Shown here piece by piece: positions 8,127 through 16,700 of a DNA stretch of 36,681 nucleotides. The position numbers and the translations under genes are program-made. The notes beneath the pieces were generated by a model. The model saw only the letters and a program-made list of their open reading frames with translations, was not told the origin of the DNA and did not search any database. Source of the stretch: Bacteroidales bacterium (lineage in GTDB: Bacteria; Bacteroidota; Bacteroidia; Bacteroidales; UBA932); NCBI GenBank assembly GCA_017559545.1, contig JAFYRK010000008.1:1-36681 (forward strand), read 5' to 3'. Within the stretch, counting starts at the first letter, position 1. Each line of letters begins with the position of its first letter.

Positions 8127-8612
8127 TTGAGGGGTAGAGTCAGTGATGACAGAGATAAGGTTGAACTTTACCTGTCCTTGGGCTCAAATCAGGGCGATAG
8201 ACGAAAGAATATAGAGGATGCGATAAGTCTTCTTAATATTGATTTAGGAACGCCGTTTAAGCGTGTTTCTTCGCTTATAGAGACGGAACCTTGGGGGTTT
8301 GAGAGCGATGATAAGTTCATTAATGCTGTGGTGATGTATGAACTTGAACTTCCGAAGGGATATAATCCCGAAGCAGAGGGTTTGATGATTCTGGAAATAT
8401 GTAAGGATATAGAAAGGAAACTTGGAAGAACAGGAACACCACAATATGATGAGAAAGGAGATAGGATATATACCTCGAGGCCTATCGATATAGATATATT
8501 GCTCTTTGGAGACAATAAGATAGATTGCGAGGAACTGACCGTTCCGCACAAACTCATGTACGAGAGGGAATTTGTGATGGAACCATTGAAGGAGATTTCT
8601 TCAGACAAATAA
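8127..8612 (+). CDS. folK: 2-amino-4-hydroxy-6-hydroxymethyldihydropteridine pyrophosphokinase (HPPK)
   Basis: HPPK transfers pyrophosphate from ATP to the pterin in folate synthesis. Family motifs are LSLGSNQGDRRKNI near the N-terminus and RPIDIDILLFGDNKID, followed by VPHKLMYEREFVMEPL. The start is a TTG at 8127: the frame is closed by the upstream gene's TGA at 8103-8105 and no ATG or GTG lies in frame before the domain. A purine-rich AAGGGGAG lies just upstream. It sits 21 bases after the SufT-like gene and 21 bases before glyS. The protein has 161 residues, a normal size. Confidence 0.93.
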   Translation: MRGRVSDDRDKVELYLSLGSNQGDRRKNIEDAISLLNIDLGTPFKRVSSLIETEPWGFESDDKFINAVVMYELELPKGYNPEAEGLMILEICKDIERKLGRTGTPQYDEKGDRIYTSRPIDIDILLFGDNKIDCEELTVPHKLMYEREFVMEPLKEISSDK

Positions 8613-8633
8613 GAATTAAAAACTATAACAATT

Positions 8634-10175
8634 ATGACACAGGAAGAACTTTTTAAAATTCTCGTAGCTCACTGTAAGGAGTATGGATTCATTTTCCCTT
8701 CAAGTGAAATCTACGATGGTCTTGGTGCTGTTTATGACTATGGCCAGCTCGGTTCAGAGCTTAAGAATAACATCAAGAGGTATTGGTGGGAGGCTATGAC
8801 AAGACTCCACGAGAACATCGTTGGTATTGACTCAGCTATCTTCATGCATCCTAAGATCTGGGAGGCTTCAGGACACGTAGGTGCTTTCAATGATCCTCTT
8901 ATTGATAATAAGGATTCCAAGAAGAGATATCGTGCCGATGTTCTTATTGAGGACTATATTGGCAAGCTCGAGGATAAGATTGCCAAGGATGTAGAGAAGG
9001 GCAAGAGAAAGTTCGGCGAAGCTTTCAACGAGGAGCAGTTCCTTGCTACTAACCCTAACGTTCTCCGTAACCAGGCTAAGATCGACGAGGTGAAGAAGAG
9101 AATGGCAGATGCTCTCAATGCAAACGACCTCGAGGGTCTTCGTCAGATCATCCTTGATTGCGAGATCGTGTGCCCTATTTCAGGTACAAAGAACTGGACA
9201 GACGTACGTCAGTTCAACCTTATGTTCTCTACTCAGCTTGGTAGCGTATCCGGTGACACAAACATCATCTACCTCCGTCCTGAGACAGCACAGGGTATCT
9301 TCGTTAACTACCTTAACGTACAGAAGACCGGCCGTATGAAGATTCCTTTCGGTATCGCACAGATCGGTAAGGCATTCAGAAATGAGATCGTAGCACGACA
9401 GTTCATCTTCCGTATGAGGGAGTTCGAGCAGATGGAGATGCAGTTCTTCATCAAGCCAGGTACTGAACTTGACTGGTTCGCTAAGTGGAAGGAGAACCGT
9501 ATGGCATGGCACAAGGCTCTTGGAATGGGCGATGATAACTATCGTTTCCACGATCACGACAAGCTCGCACATTATGCAAATGCAGCTACAGATATCGAGT
9601 TCCGCTTCCCATTTGGCTTCAAGGAGCTTGAGGGTATCCACTCACGTACAGATTTTGACCTCGGTAACCACCAGAAGTTCTCTGGAAAGAAGATTCAGTA
9701 CTTCGATCCTGAGCTCGGTGAAAACTATGTTCCATACGTAGTTGAGACTTCTATCGGTGTTGACCGTATGTTCCTTGCGGTTCTTTCAAACTCATACAAG
9801 GAGGAGCAGCTTGAGAATGGTGAAAGCCGCGTAGTTCTCAGCATTCCAGCACCGCTTGCTCCAGTTAAGGTTGCTGTACTTCCTCTTATCAAGAAGGATG
9901 GTCTTCCAGAGCTCGCAAGAGAGATTATGGACGACCTCAAGTATGATTTCAACTGCCAGTACGATGAGAAGGACTCTATCGGTAAGAGATATCGTCGCCA
10001 GGATGCAATCGGAACTCCATTCTGCGTTACTATCGATCACGATTCACTTAACGACCGTTGCGTTACAATCCGTCATCGTGATTCAATGCAGCAGGAGCGC
10101 GTAAAGATCGAGGATCTCCACGCAATCATCGCTAAGGAGGTTAACCTCAGCAATATCCTTAAGAAGTTGAACTAA
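8634..10175 (+). CDS. glyS: Glycyl-tRNA synthetase (single-chain, class II)
   Basis: This charges tRNA-Gly. It is the alpha2 type, 513 residues, not the two-subunit glyQ/glyS form of proteobacteria. It shows class II motif 2 FRNEIVARQFIFRMREFEQMEMQFF-like sequence (about residues 243-267) and motif 3 in VVETSIGVDRMFLAVL. The N-terminal part has the family start GFIFPSSEIYDGLGAVYDYG, and an anticodon-binding domain covers about 410-505. Codon use is visibly more biased (CTC, CGT, GTA, AAC) than in the neighbouring mnmG and suf genes, consistent with high expression. It is cotranscribed with folK and followed by a secreted protein gene. Confidence 0.97.
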   Translation: MTQEELFKILVAHCKEYGFIFPSSEIYDGLGAVYDYGQLGSELKNNIKRYWWEAMTRLHENIVGIDSAIFMHPKIWEASGHVGAFNDPLIDNKDSKKRYRADVLIEDYIGKLEDKIAKDVEKGKRKFGEAFNEEQFLATNPNVLRNQAKIDEVKKRMADALNANDLEGLRQIILDCEIVCPISGTKNWTDVRQFNLMFSTQLGSVSGDTNIIYLRPETAQGIFVNYLNVQKTGRMKIPFGIAQIGKAFRNEIVARQFIFRMREFEQMEMQFFIKPGTELDWFAKWKENRMAWHKALGMGDDNYRFHDHDKLAHYANAATDIEFRFPFGFKELEGIHSRTDFDLGNHQKFSGKKIQYFDPELGENYVPYVVETSIGVDRMFLAVLSNSYKEEQLENGESRVVLSIPAPLAPVKVAVLPLIKKDGLPELAREIMDDLKYDFNCQYDEKDSIGKRYRRQDAIGTPFCVTIDHDSLNDRCVTIRHRDSMQQERVKIEDLHAIIAKEVNLSNILKKLN

Positions 10176-10191
10176 CGGAAAACAGAAGGAA

Positions 10192-10755
10192 ATGAAAAGA
10201 ATTCTCACAATTCTTGTAGCTATCGCATCTTTTCTCGTTACGGAGAATACTGCAGATGCTCAGCTCCTCAAGAAACTTTTGGGAGGAAAGTCAGAGACTA
10301 CTACAACTCAGACTACAACAACAGCAACATCAAACGGTCAGGCTGCTGGTGTGGCTCTCAAGGCTCTCTATGGACAATACAAGACAGATGGTAAGCTTGA
10401 TATGGGTAATCTCACAAACCTCATGAACCTTACTACTCTTGCAACAAACGTACAGGGTCTCAAGGGACAGTCAGACAAGTCTGCTTTCTACATGGATTTT
10501 GCTAAGGGACTTGTTCTAGGATCAAACAACCTTGTAAATGAGAATAATTCTGCGTCAGTTATGAGCGGTCTTTCAAACCTTGTAAACAACGTAGATCTTT
10601 CTGGTCTTACTGCAACAGCAGAGGAAAAGGCTCAGTCAGCGGCTTCAGCACTCACTGAGAAGCTTTCAGGTGCTTCAGACAAGGCTAATACAGCCGTTGA
10701 GAATGCATCAGAAATTGCCGGAGCAGTTACAAACATCCTTAACCTCTTCAAGTAA
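10192..10755 (+). CDS. Secreted or periplasmic protein of unknown function
   Basis: I do not recognise a family. The 187-residue protein begins with a signal peptide, MKRILTILVAIASFLVTENTADAQ, probably cleaved after ADA. It is followed by a Thr-rich low-complexity linker (about residues 36-46). The rest is Ala/Asn/Ser/Leu-rich, with heptad-like helical segments such as LTNLMNLTTLATNVQGLKGQ. There are no cysteines. It starts 16 bases after glyS with similar strong codon bias, so it is probably well expressed and exported. It ends before a strong terminator. Confidence 0.75.
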   Translation: MKRILTILVAIASFLVTENTADAQLLKKLLGGKSETTTTQTTTTATSNGQAAGVALKALYGQYKTDGKLDMGNLTNLMNLTTLATNVQGLKGQSDKSAFYMDFAKGLVLGSNNLVNENNSASVMSGLSNLVNNVDLSGLTATAEEKAQSAASALTEKLSGASDKANTAVENASEIAGAVTNILNLFK

Positions 10756-10774
10756 AGAACTTCGGTTAACAAGA

Positions 10775-10819
10775 AATAAAGAAGCACCGGGCAAAATTTT
10801 TGCCCGGTGCTTCTTTATT
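10775..10819. terminator. Bidirectional terminator
   Basis: A perfect 18-bp stem (10775-10792 with 10802-10819, core GCACCGGGC/GCCCGGTGC) has a 9-nt AT loop. A-rich and T-rich ends flank it on both strands. It ends the suf-folK-glyS operon on the plus strand and probably the ThiL-like gene on the minus strand. Confidence 0.9.
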
Positions 10820-10844
10820 AAGTCATGTTTACATGACGAGATAA

Positions 10845-11846
10845 TTAATCATTATTCCATCCTTGTGCTTTCATAGGTAGTTCAACTCCATCAGGTGTTA
10901 CCACGACAGCTCCGACTTCAGGTTTAGCCAGATGACCGATGATGTCGAAGGTCTGGAAGTCATGGCGGAACTTGTCGTGTTTGCCGATAGGGATCGTAAA
11001 GAGGAGCCTGTAGTCTTCTCCGCCGTTAAGTGCTGCAGAGATAGGATCTATGTTCATTTCCTTGCCTAGATCAAAGGTTTTGCCGGCAAATGGAAGTTTG
11101 TCTACATATACCTTGGCTCCGAGTCCACTGTCGCGTACCAGGCGCTTCACTGCGTCCGCAAGTCCGCGGGTTACGAGGTAGCCATGTGACGGCATGATCT
11201 CGGTTTCCTCCATCTGTCCTATGACTGCAGGGTTGATCTGTGGCTTCAGATATGCTCCCACCAGATTCTTGTAATTCTCAAGGTTAGCCTGTTCCTTTCC
11301 TTCCTCGAAATTCTTCTTCTCTCTCTCAAGCACCTGGAATCCCATGTATGCTGCTCCGAGGCTGCCTGAAACGCAGATCAGATCCATACTTTTGGCAGCA
11401 GGACGGCGTTTTGCCATGAGGAGGGTTGTCTCTCCTGATGCTGAAATGCAAATGGTCAGTCCGTTAGGTGATGGTACAAGGTCGAGGGATACGTCCTTGT
11501 ATCCGTGTTCTTTAGCTGCAGTTACGATACCTGCCCATACTTCCTTGATCTGCTCGAAGTCGAGTTTTGCTGAGATTCCTATACGAACATCCATTGTACG
11601 AGGATGCGAGAACTCAGCATAAAGTTCACCAGTTACAGCAGTAACGCATTTGTAGCCGAGGTGTCTGAGTGGGAAGTATACAAGATCGAAGTCCATGCCT
11701 TCGATGAATACGCGTGACTGAGTGCTGATCTGGTTCTTTCCAGAGGTCTCAAATGAGCATGTCTTATATGGTTTGTAAGGGGTACCTTCATAGAGTCTTG
11801 CAATCGCCTCGACTCTTCCAAGGTCTGAGAATCTTTCTTCTGCCAT
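10845..11846 (-). CDS. ThiL-like (AIR synthase fold) protein, probably thiamine-monophosphate kinase-related
   Basis: The protein is 333 residues long and follows the ThiL/PurM-like layout. An N-terminal MAEERFSDLGRVEAIARLY is followed by FIEGMDFDLVYFPLRHLGYK, and the C-terminal half has VSGSLGAAYMG and the well-preserved LNGGEDYRLLFT. The N-terminal metal/ATP residues are poorly kept: the GDDAA block expected near residues 30-40 is replaced by ETSGKNQI, the SDIAAMG block by TGELYAEFS, and the GGDT block by SLDLVPS. It is therefore either a divergent ThiL or a non-kinase paralogue. It is a single gene divergent from the EEP gene. Confidence 0.75.
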   Translation of the reverse strand: MAEERFSDLGRVEAIARLYEGTPYKPYKTCSFETSGKNQISTQSRVFIEGMDFDLVYFPLRHLGYKCVTAVTGELYAEFSHPRTMDVRIGISAKLDFEQIKEVWAGIVTAAKEHGYKDVSLDLVPSPNGLTICISASGETTLLMAKRRPAAKSMDLICVSGSLGAAYMGFQVLEREKKNFEEGKEQANLENYKNLVGAYLKPQINPAVIGQMEETEIMPSHGYLVTRGLADAVKRLVRDSGLGAKVYVDKLPFAGKTFDLGKEMNIDPISAALNGGEDYRLLFTIPIGKHDKFRHDFQTFDIIGHLAKPEVGAVVVTPDGVELPMKAQGWNND

Positions 11847-11866
11847 GATGTCTGATTTATGATGTA

Positions 11867-11874
11867 CAAAATTA
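11867..11874 (-). promoter_or_regulatory. Candidate -7 element for the ThiL-like gene
   Basis: The minus strand reads TAATTTTG, an exact TAnnTTTG match 20 bases upstream of the start codon. No TTG is clear at -33. Confidence 0.4.
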
Positions 11875-11888
11875 CAATAAATTATTTT

Positions 11889-11896
11889 TATCTTTG
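11889..11896 (+). promoter_or_regulatory. Candidate -7 element for the EEP gene
   Basis: TATCTTTG matches TAnnTTTG and lies 33 bases before the ATG at 11930, divergent from the ThiL-like promoter. The -33 element is not clear. Confidence 0.4.
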
Positions 11897-11929
11897 TTAG
11901 ACTGACCGGAAAATTATAAACTTAGAAAC

Positions 11930-12763
11930 ATGATCAGGAGATTTATACTTACACTTATGGCTTCAGCTTTACTGATGCCTCAGTTGTGTTTTGGACAAGA
12001 ACTTAAGGTTATGTCATATAATATCAGGCTTGGTTCAGGAGAAGATGGTACAAACTCATGGATGTACAGGTATCCTGCTACCCTGGAGATGATAAAGGAC
12101 CAGAGTCCTGATGTATTTGGAGTGCAGGAAGCACTGGACTATCAGGTAAGATTCATCAAGGAGTTTGCAGACGGGTATAATTGTGTGGGAGTAGGTAGGC
12201 AAGACGGCAAGAAGAAGGGTGAACATATGTCGATTTTCTGGAACAAGAAGACAGTAAAGTTGCTGAAATGGGGAACATTCTGGCTTTCAGAGACTCCGGA
12301 TAAACCTTCCAAGGGCTGGGATGCGAAACATTACAGAACAGCGACATGGGCACTCATGAAGGATAAGAGGACAGGAAAGAAGTTCTACTTTGTGAATACC
12401 CATCTTGACCATGTCGGAAAGGAGGCCCGTGCCAATGGTCTTACACTTATTATAGATAGAATAGCAGAGATCAATCCGGATGGTTTACCTATGGTACTCA
12501 CAGGTGACTTCAACGTAAAGCCGACCGACCCGTGTCTGACCGTTCTTGATGCCCGTATGAAGAGTGCCCGCAAGATTGCCGCAAAGACAGACAACCACCA
12601 TACGTATAATGGTTGGGGTAAGGCCGCAAAGGACTCTGTAATCGATTACATCTACATCAGCGGCTTCTCAGCCTGTGCGGAATACCAGACTATCACCAGG
12701 AAGTATTCTGGCCGCACCTTCATCTCCGATCATTATCCGATCACTGCCCGCTTGATATTTTGA
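11930..12763 (+). CDS. Secreted endonuclease/exonuclease/phosphatase (EEP) family hydrolase
   Basis: This 277-residue metal-dependent hydrolase has a signal peptide (MIRRFILTLMASALLMPQLCFGQ). Catalytic motifs of the EEP (DNase I/synaptojanin-like) fold occur in order: MSYNIRLG (metal Asn), FGVQEAL (metal Glu), NTHLDHVGKEAR (His), LTGDFNVKPTD (Asp/Asn), and SDHYPITA (final Asp-His). The substrate cannot be read from sequence; related Bacteroidota proteins are phosphodiesterases or sugar-phosphatase-like hydrolases acting in the periplasm or outside the cell. It is monocistronic and converges on dnaE. Confidence 0.9.
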   Translation: MIRRFILTLMASALLMPQLCFGQELKVMSYNIRLGSGEDGTNSWMYRYPATLEMIKDQSPDVFGVQEALDYQVRFIKEFADGYNCVGVGRQDGKKKGEHMSIFWNKKTVKLLKWGTFWLSETPDKPSKGWDAKHYRTATWALMKDKRTGKKFYFVNTHLDHVGKEARANGLTLIIDRIAEINPDGLPMVLTGDFNVKPTDPCLTVLDARMKSARKIAAKTDNHHTYNGWGKAAKDSVIDYIYISGFSACAEYQTITRKYSGRTFISDHYPITARLIF

Positions 12764-12775
12764 TTTTCAAAATAT
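12755..12775. terminator. AT-rich inverted repeat between convergent genes
   Basis: ATATTTTGA (12755-12763) pairs with TCAAAATAT (12767-12775) around a 3-nt loop. It overlaps the EEP stop codon and precedes the dnaE stop codon. A weak bidirectional terminator is possible, but the stem lacks G-C pairs. Confidence 0.35.
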
Positions 12776-12786
12776 TATCAGCCAGC

Positions 12787-15700
12787 CTATTTCTTGTTGA
12801 CGGTGTAGCGGATTCCGAGGGTCTTCAATTCCTCGAGGAATTCGTTGGTTACCTGCACTTTGAACTTGTGTGAAAGGAACTCTATGTTCCATTTCTTCTG
12901 AGGATCGTAGAGGAACATAGTCAGAGGGGTTTTCCCCTTATTTCTTTTAAGCATCTTCACGAGGTTCTCCCTGAAGGCCGGTGAAAGCATGGTTGTGGTG
13001 ATGTTCATTGACAGTCCTGTGATTCTTTCCTCTGCTACATTGCCAAGAAGGGTCATGTTTTTCGGCTTGAAGATAAGGGCTGGACGATCCTCAACCATCT
13101 TTCCGGTCTTCTCATCCTTCTTGCCCTTAGGATCAGGGCGATATTTCTCCTCAATCACTCCCTCTATCAGAATAGCACTGTTTACCTTATGGTATGAGAG
13201 ATAGGTCTCAAGGTCTTTTCCGAAGAACGCAAATTCATAGCTTCCGCTGAAGTCCTCGACGGTCATACGGGACATTGGGCGGCCGTTCTTAGTCTGACCT
13301 TCCGAGCATGCTGTGATGAGTCCGGCAAGCGCAACCTTTGTTGGTTTGCGAGTTGCATTGCACTCCGAAATCAATGCCTGAAACTCAGCCATCTGGCATG
13401 TTGCGAAAGTCTCCATCTCAAACGAGAAGGTGTCCAGAGGGTGCGACGACAGGTACATACCTACGAGCTCCTTCTCATATTTGAGTTTCTCAAGGATATC
13501 CTCGTCTCCGACCATAGCCGGAATCTCCGGCCTTTCAGGCTTAAGCTCCTCAACGTCTCCGAACAGGGAGATTGCACTCTCCATGCTGTCCTTCTTAAAG
13601 AGTTCACCGTATTTCAGCAAGGTGTCTATGAACAGGTCGCCATTTTTACATGGAAGCGTGAACTGCTTGCGTGAAATACCGAAGCTATCAAATGCTCCAG
13701 AGTGCAGCAATGCCTCAAAACCCTTTCTGTTGACGATACCGGACATACGCTCTACAAAGTTGTAGATGTCCGGGAATATGCCGTTTTCCTCGCGTTCTGC
13801 GAGGATTGCCTTCACGATGTTCTCACCAAATCCCTTGATACCTCCGAGACCGAAGCGGATTTCGCCCTGCTTGTTTACGGTGAACTTTGAATCAGACTCG
13901 TTGATGTCCGGATTGAGTACCTTGATGCCGTTCTTCTTGCAGTCGTCCATGATCTTCTTGATCTCGTCCATGTTGGAGAGATTCTTGGTCAGGTTGGCTG
14001 CCTGGAATTCAGCTGGGTAATGGGCCTTGAGCCATCCAGTCTGGTAGCTCACCCATGCATAGCATGTTGCGTGGGACTTGTTGAACGCATACGATGCGAA
14101 CTTCTCCCAGTCTGCCCATATCTTTTCGAGCATATCCTGAGGATGTCCGTTTTTTGTACCTCCTTCGATGAAGAGACCCTTAAGACCGTCCAGCACGTCC
14201 TTGAGTTTCTTACCCATGGCCTTACGGAGCGTATCCGCCTGACCTCTGGTGAAATTGGCGAGTTTACGCGACAGAAGCATTACCTGCTCCTGGTACACTG
14301 TGATACCGTATGTATCCTGGAGTGTCTCCTCCATATCAGGAAGGTCATACACGATAGGTTGACGGCCCTGCTTACGCTCAACGAAATCAGGGATATAGTC
14401 CATAGGGCCCGGACGATAGAGGGCGTTCATCGCGATAAGGTCCTCAAAACGGGTCGGCTGGAGCTTGATAAGCCACTCCTTCATGCCCGGCGACTCAAAC
14501 TGGAACACGCTGGTTGTGTCTCCGCGGCTATAAAGTTCATATGTAAGCGGGTCTTCGATATCGATTTTCTCAATGTCGAACTCAATGCCGTGGCGTTTTT
14601 TGATGTTTGCCTGGCACTCCTTGATGATAGACAGGGTTCTAAGTCCAAGGAAGTCCATCTTGAGCATTCCTACTTCCTCAATGTAGTGGCCGTCATACTG
14701 CGATACCCATACTTCCTCACCGGTAAGCTTATCGTTGGCTATACAGATAGGAATATATTCGGTAAGATTTCCTCGTCCGATGATCATGGCACATGCGTGC
14801 ACTCCTGTCTGACGGACACAACCCTCAAGTTTGCCTGCGTAAGTCAATACCTCTCTGGTCAGTTCTGTACCGTTTTCCAGCTCATCCTTAAGGTCGTGAT
14901 ACTTCAGACAATTGTTCAGCTTCGGCTTGATCTCCTTCTTCTTTTTCTTGCCGTTCTCGTCAAGCACTGGCTTTCCATTCTCATCAAGTTCGTCGATTTC
15001 AAAAGGTTTCTCCGGAACCATCTTGGTAAGTCTGTTAGACTCCTCGATGGACATGCGGCTTACGCGCGCAACGTCCTTGATGGCAGACTTTGCCGCCATG
15101 GTGCCGTATGTGATAACGTGGGAAATCTGCTCCTTTCCGTATTTTTCTTCAATATACTGGAACACCCTATAGCGGCCATCATCGTCGAAGTCAATATCCA
15201 CATCCGGCATGTTGATACGGTCCGGGTTGAGGAATCGCTCAAAGAGGAGATCATACTTGATAGGGTCAATATTGGTGATCTTGAGACAGTATGCTACAGC
15301 AGAACCTGCCGCAGAACCACGGCCAGGACCTACTGAGATGCCTTCAGAACGTGCAGCAGCGATGAAATCCTGTACGATAAGGAAGTAGTCTGGGAAACCC
15401 ATCTTACAGATGGTCTTGAGTTCGAATTCAATACGCTCGGCCTGGACTTCATTGAGCTGCTCGCCATATCTCCAGTGCGCACCTTTATATGTAAGGTGGC
15501 AGAGGTATGCAACAGAACGGCAGAACTCTTCTCCGCGCTCGTTTCCGTTTTTGTCGCATCGACCTTCATCAATGATTTCCTTGTATTTCTCCAGATATGA
15601 GTCGATGTCGGCAAGGAACTCCTCCGGGAGGTCGAATTTCGGGAGGATAGGATCCTTGTCCACCTTGAAACTGTCGATCTTATCCGCAACCTCAACTGTG

Positions 15701-16518
15701 TTTGCAAGTGTCTCAGGATGGTCAAAGAACATCTCTGCCATCTCTTCCTCGCTTTTGAGATACTCTTGCTGGGTATATCTCATTCGGTCAGGATCGTCTA
15801 CGAATGTATTTGTAGTAAGACATATCAGTCTGTCATGTGCCTGGCTGTCTTCTTTGCGTACAAAGTGTACGTCGTTTGTGGCAACCACCTTGGTTCCGGT
15901 CTTTTCGGCAAGCTCGTATATTCCGGCGTTAGCGATTACCTGTCTCTCATATACTTCCTGTGACTGGCCCGGCACGAGTGTCTTGTGCTGCTGTACCTCA
16001 AGGTAGAAGTCCTCTCCAAATACTCTCTTATGCCATTCTATAGCCTTTGTTGCTCCTTCCATGTCTCCTGCAATGATAGCTCTCGGAATTTCTCCGGCAA
16101 TACATGCGGAACAGCACACGAGATCCTGTGCATATTTCTCTACTACCTCATGACAGACACGCGGTTTGTCGTAATACTTACCCTCAATATGTCCGGTAGA
16201 ACATATCTTCATAAGGTTCTTATAACCATTGTAGTTCTTGGCAAGGAGGATGAGGTGGTAGTAGCCTCTGTGATCCTTGTCCTTTAACTTATGGTCATAA
16301 TGCCGTGTCACATAGATTTCGCAGCCGATGATAGGCTTGACCTCCGGGAACTTCTTCGCAACCTTCAGAAATTCCTTTACACCGTACATGTTTCCATGAT
16401 CTGTGATTGCCAGAGCCGGCATGCCGAGCTCCTTTGCCCTTGCAAAAAGGTCACCGATGGCCGCCTGGCCGTCTAGGATAGAATACTGTGTATGGACGTG
16501 AAGATGAACGAATGACAT
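12787..16518 (-). CDS. dnaE: DNA polymerase III subunit alpha
   Basis: This is the replicative polymerase catalytic subunit, 1243 residues from the start MSFVHLHVHTQYSILDG (16518). An upstream in-frame Met would lie inside the promoter region and is rejected. The N-terminal PHP domain shows HLHVHTQYS and ITDHGNMYG. The palm carries GPGRGSAAGSAVAYCL and PDVDIDFDDDGR with its catalytic aspartates. A helix-hairpin-helix region and an OB domain follow toward the C-terminus (KVALAGLITACSEGQTK). Length and motif order are normal. A 438-codon ORF on the opposite strand (14020-15336) is a shadow of this gene. Confidence 0.98.
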   Translation of the reverse strand: MSFVHLHVHTQYSILDGQAAIGDLFARAKELGMPALAITDHGNMYGVKEFLKVAKKFPEVKPIIGCEIYVTRHYDHKLKDKDHRGYYHLILLAKNYNGYKNLMKICSTGHIEGKYYDKPRVCHEVVEKYAQDLVCCSACIAGEIPRAIIAGDMEGATKAIEWHKRVFGEDFYLEVQQHKTLVPGQSQEVYERQVIANAGIYELAEKTGTKVVATNDVHFVRKEDSQAHDRLICLTTNTFVDDPDRMRYTQQEYLKSEEEMAEMFFDHPETLANTVEVADKIDSFKVDKDPILPKFDLPEEFLADIDSYLEKYKEIIDEGRCDKNGNERGEEFCRSVAYLCHLTYKGAHWRYGEQLNEVQAERIEFELKTICKMGFPDYFLIVQDFIAAARSEGISVGPGRGSAAGSAVAYCLKITNIDPIKYDLLFERFLNPDRINMPDVDIDFDDDGRYRVFQYIEEKYGKEQISHVITYGTMAAKSAIKDVARVSRMSIEESNRLTKMVPEKPFEIDELDENGKPVLDENGKKKKKEIKPKLNNCLKYHDLKDELENGTELTREVLTYAGKLEGCVRQTGVHACAMIIGRGNLTEYIPICIANDKLTGEEVWVSQYDGHYIEEVGMLKMDFLGLRTLSIIKECQANIKKRHGIEFDIEKIDIEDPLTYELYSRGDTTSVFQFESPGMKEWLIKLQPTRFEDLIAMNALYRPGPMDYIPDFVERKQGRQPIVYDLPDMEETLQDTYGITVYQEQVMLLSRKLANFTRGQADTLRKAMGKKLKDVLDGLKGLFIEGGTKNGHPQDMLEKIWADWEKFASYAFNKSHATCYAWVSYQTGWLKAHYPAEFQAANLTKNLSNMDEIKKIMDDCKKNGIKVLNPDINESDSKFTVNKQGEIRFGLGGIKGFGENIVKAILAEREENGIFPDIYNFVERMSGIVNRKGFEALLHSGAFDSFGISRKQFTLPCKNGDLFIDTLLKYGELFKKDSMESAISLFGDVEELKPERPEIPAMVGDEDILEKLKYEKELVGMYLSSHPLDTFSFEMETFATCQMAEFQALISECNATRKPTKVALAGLITACSEGQTKNGRPMSRMTVEDFSGSYEFAFFGKDLETYLSYHKVNSAILIEGVIEEKYRPDPKGKKDEKTGKMVEDRPALIFKPKNMTLLGNVAEERITGLSMNITTTMLSPAFRENLVKMLKRNKGKTPLTMFLYDPQKKWNIEFLSHKFKVQVTNEFLEELKTLGIRYTVNKK

Positions 16519-16538
16519 ATGCTGATTTTTAAGGAAGA

Positions 16539-16569
16539 CAAAGATAAATAATCTTGCCCTACCTATCAA
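16539..16569 (-). promoter_or_regulatory. Promoter of dnaE
   Basis: The minus strand has TTG (16569-16567), a 20-nt spacer, then TATCTTTG (16546-16539). This fits the Bacteroidota -33/-7 consensus and lies 20 bases upstream of the dnaE ATG. Confidence 0.7.
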
Positions 16570-16643
16570 TAATAAAATAATCTTGTATAGCTAACTGCTT
16601 GCCAGTCAATAGAAAAAGTTATTAACAATGTACAATGCCCAAT

Positions 16644-16679
16644 AAATAAAAAACAGAGCGACCTTTGCGGGTCGCTCTG
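16644..16679 (-). terminator. Rho-independent terminator of secDF
   Basis: A 10-bp perfect stem, CAGAGCGACC (16654-16663) with GGTCGCTCTG (16670-16679), is followed on the minus strand by TTTTTTATTTATT. It lies 22 bases after the secDF stop codon. Confidence 0.9.
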
Positions 16680-16700
16680 CATATTTATTTGTGAAGCATA

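Noticed and set aside
14020-15336. A 438-codon plus-strand ORF
   Set aside because: It lies wholly opposite dnaE, whose catalytic motifs are intact; the ORF has no recognisable domain and no promoter.
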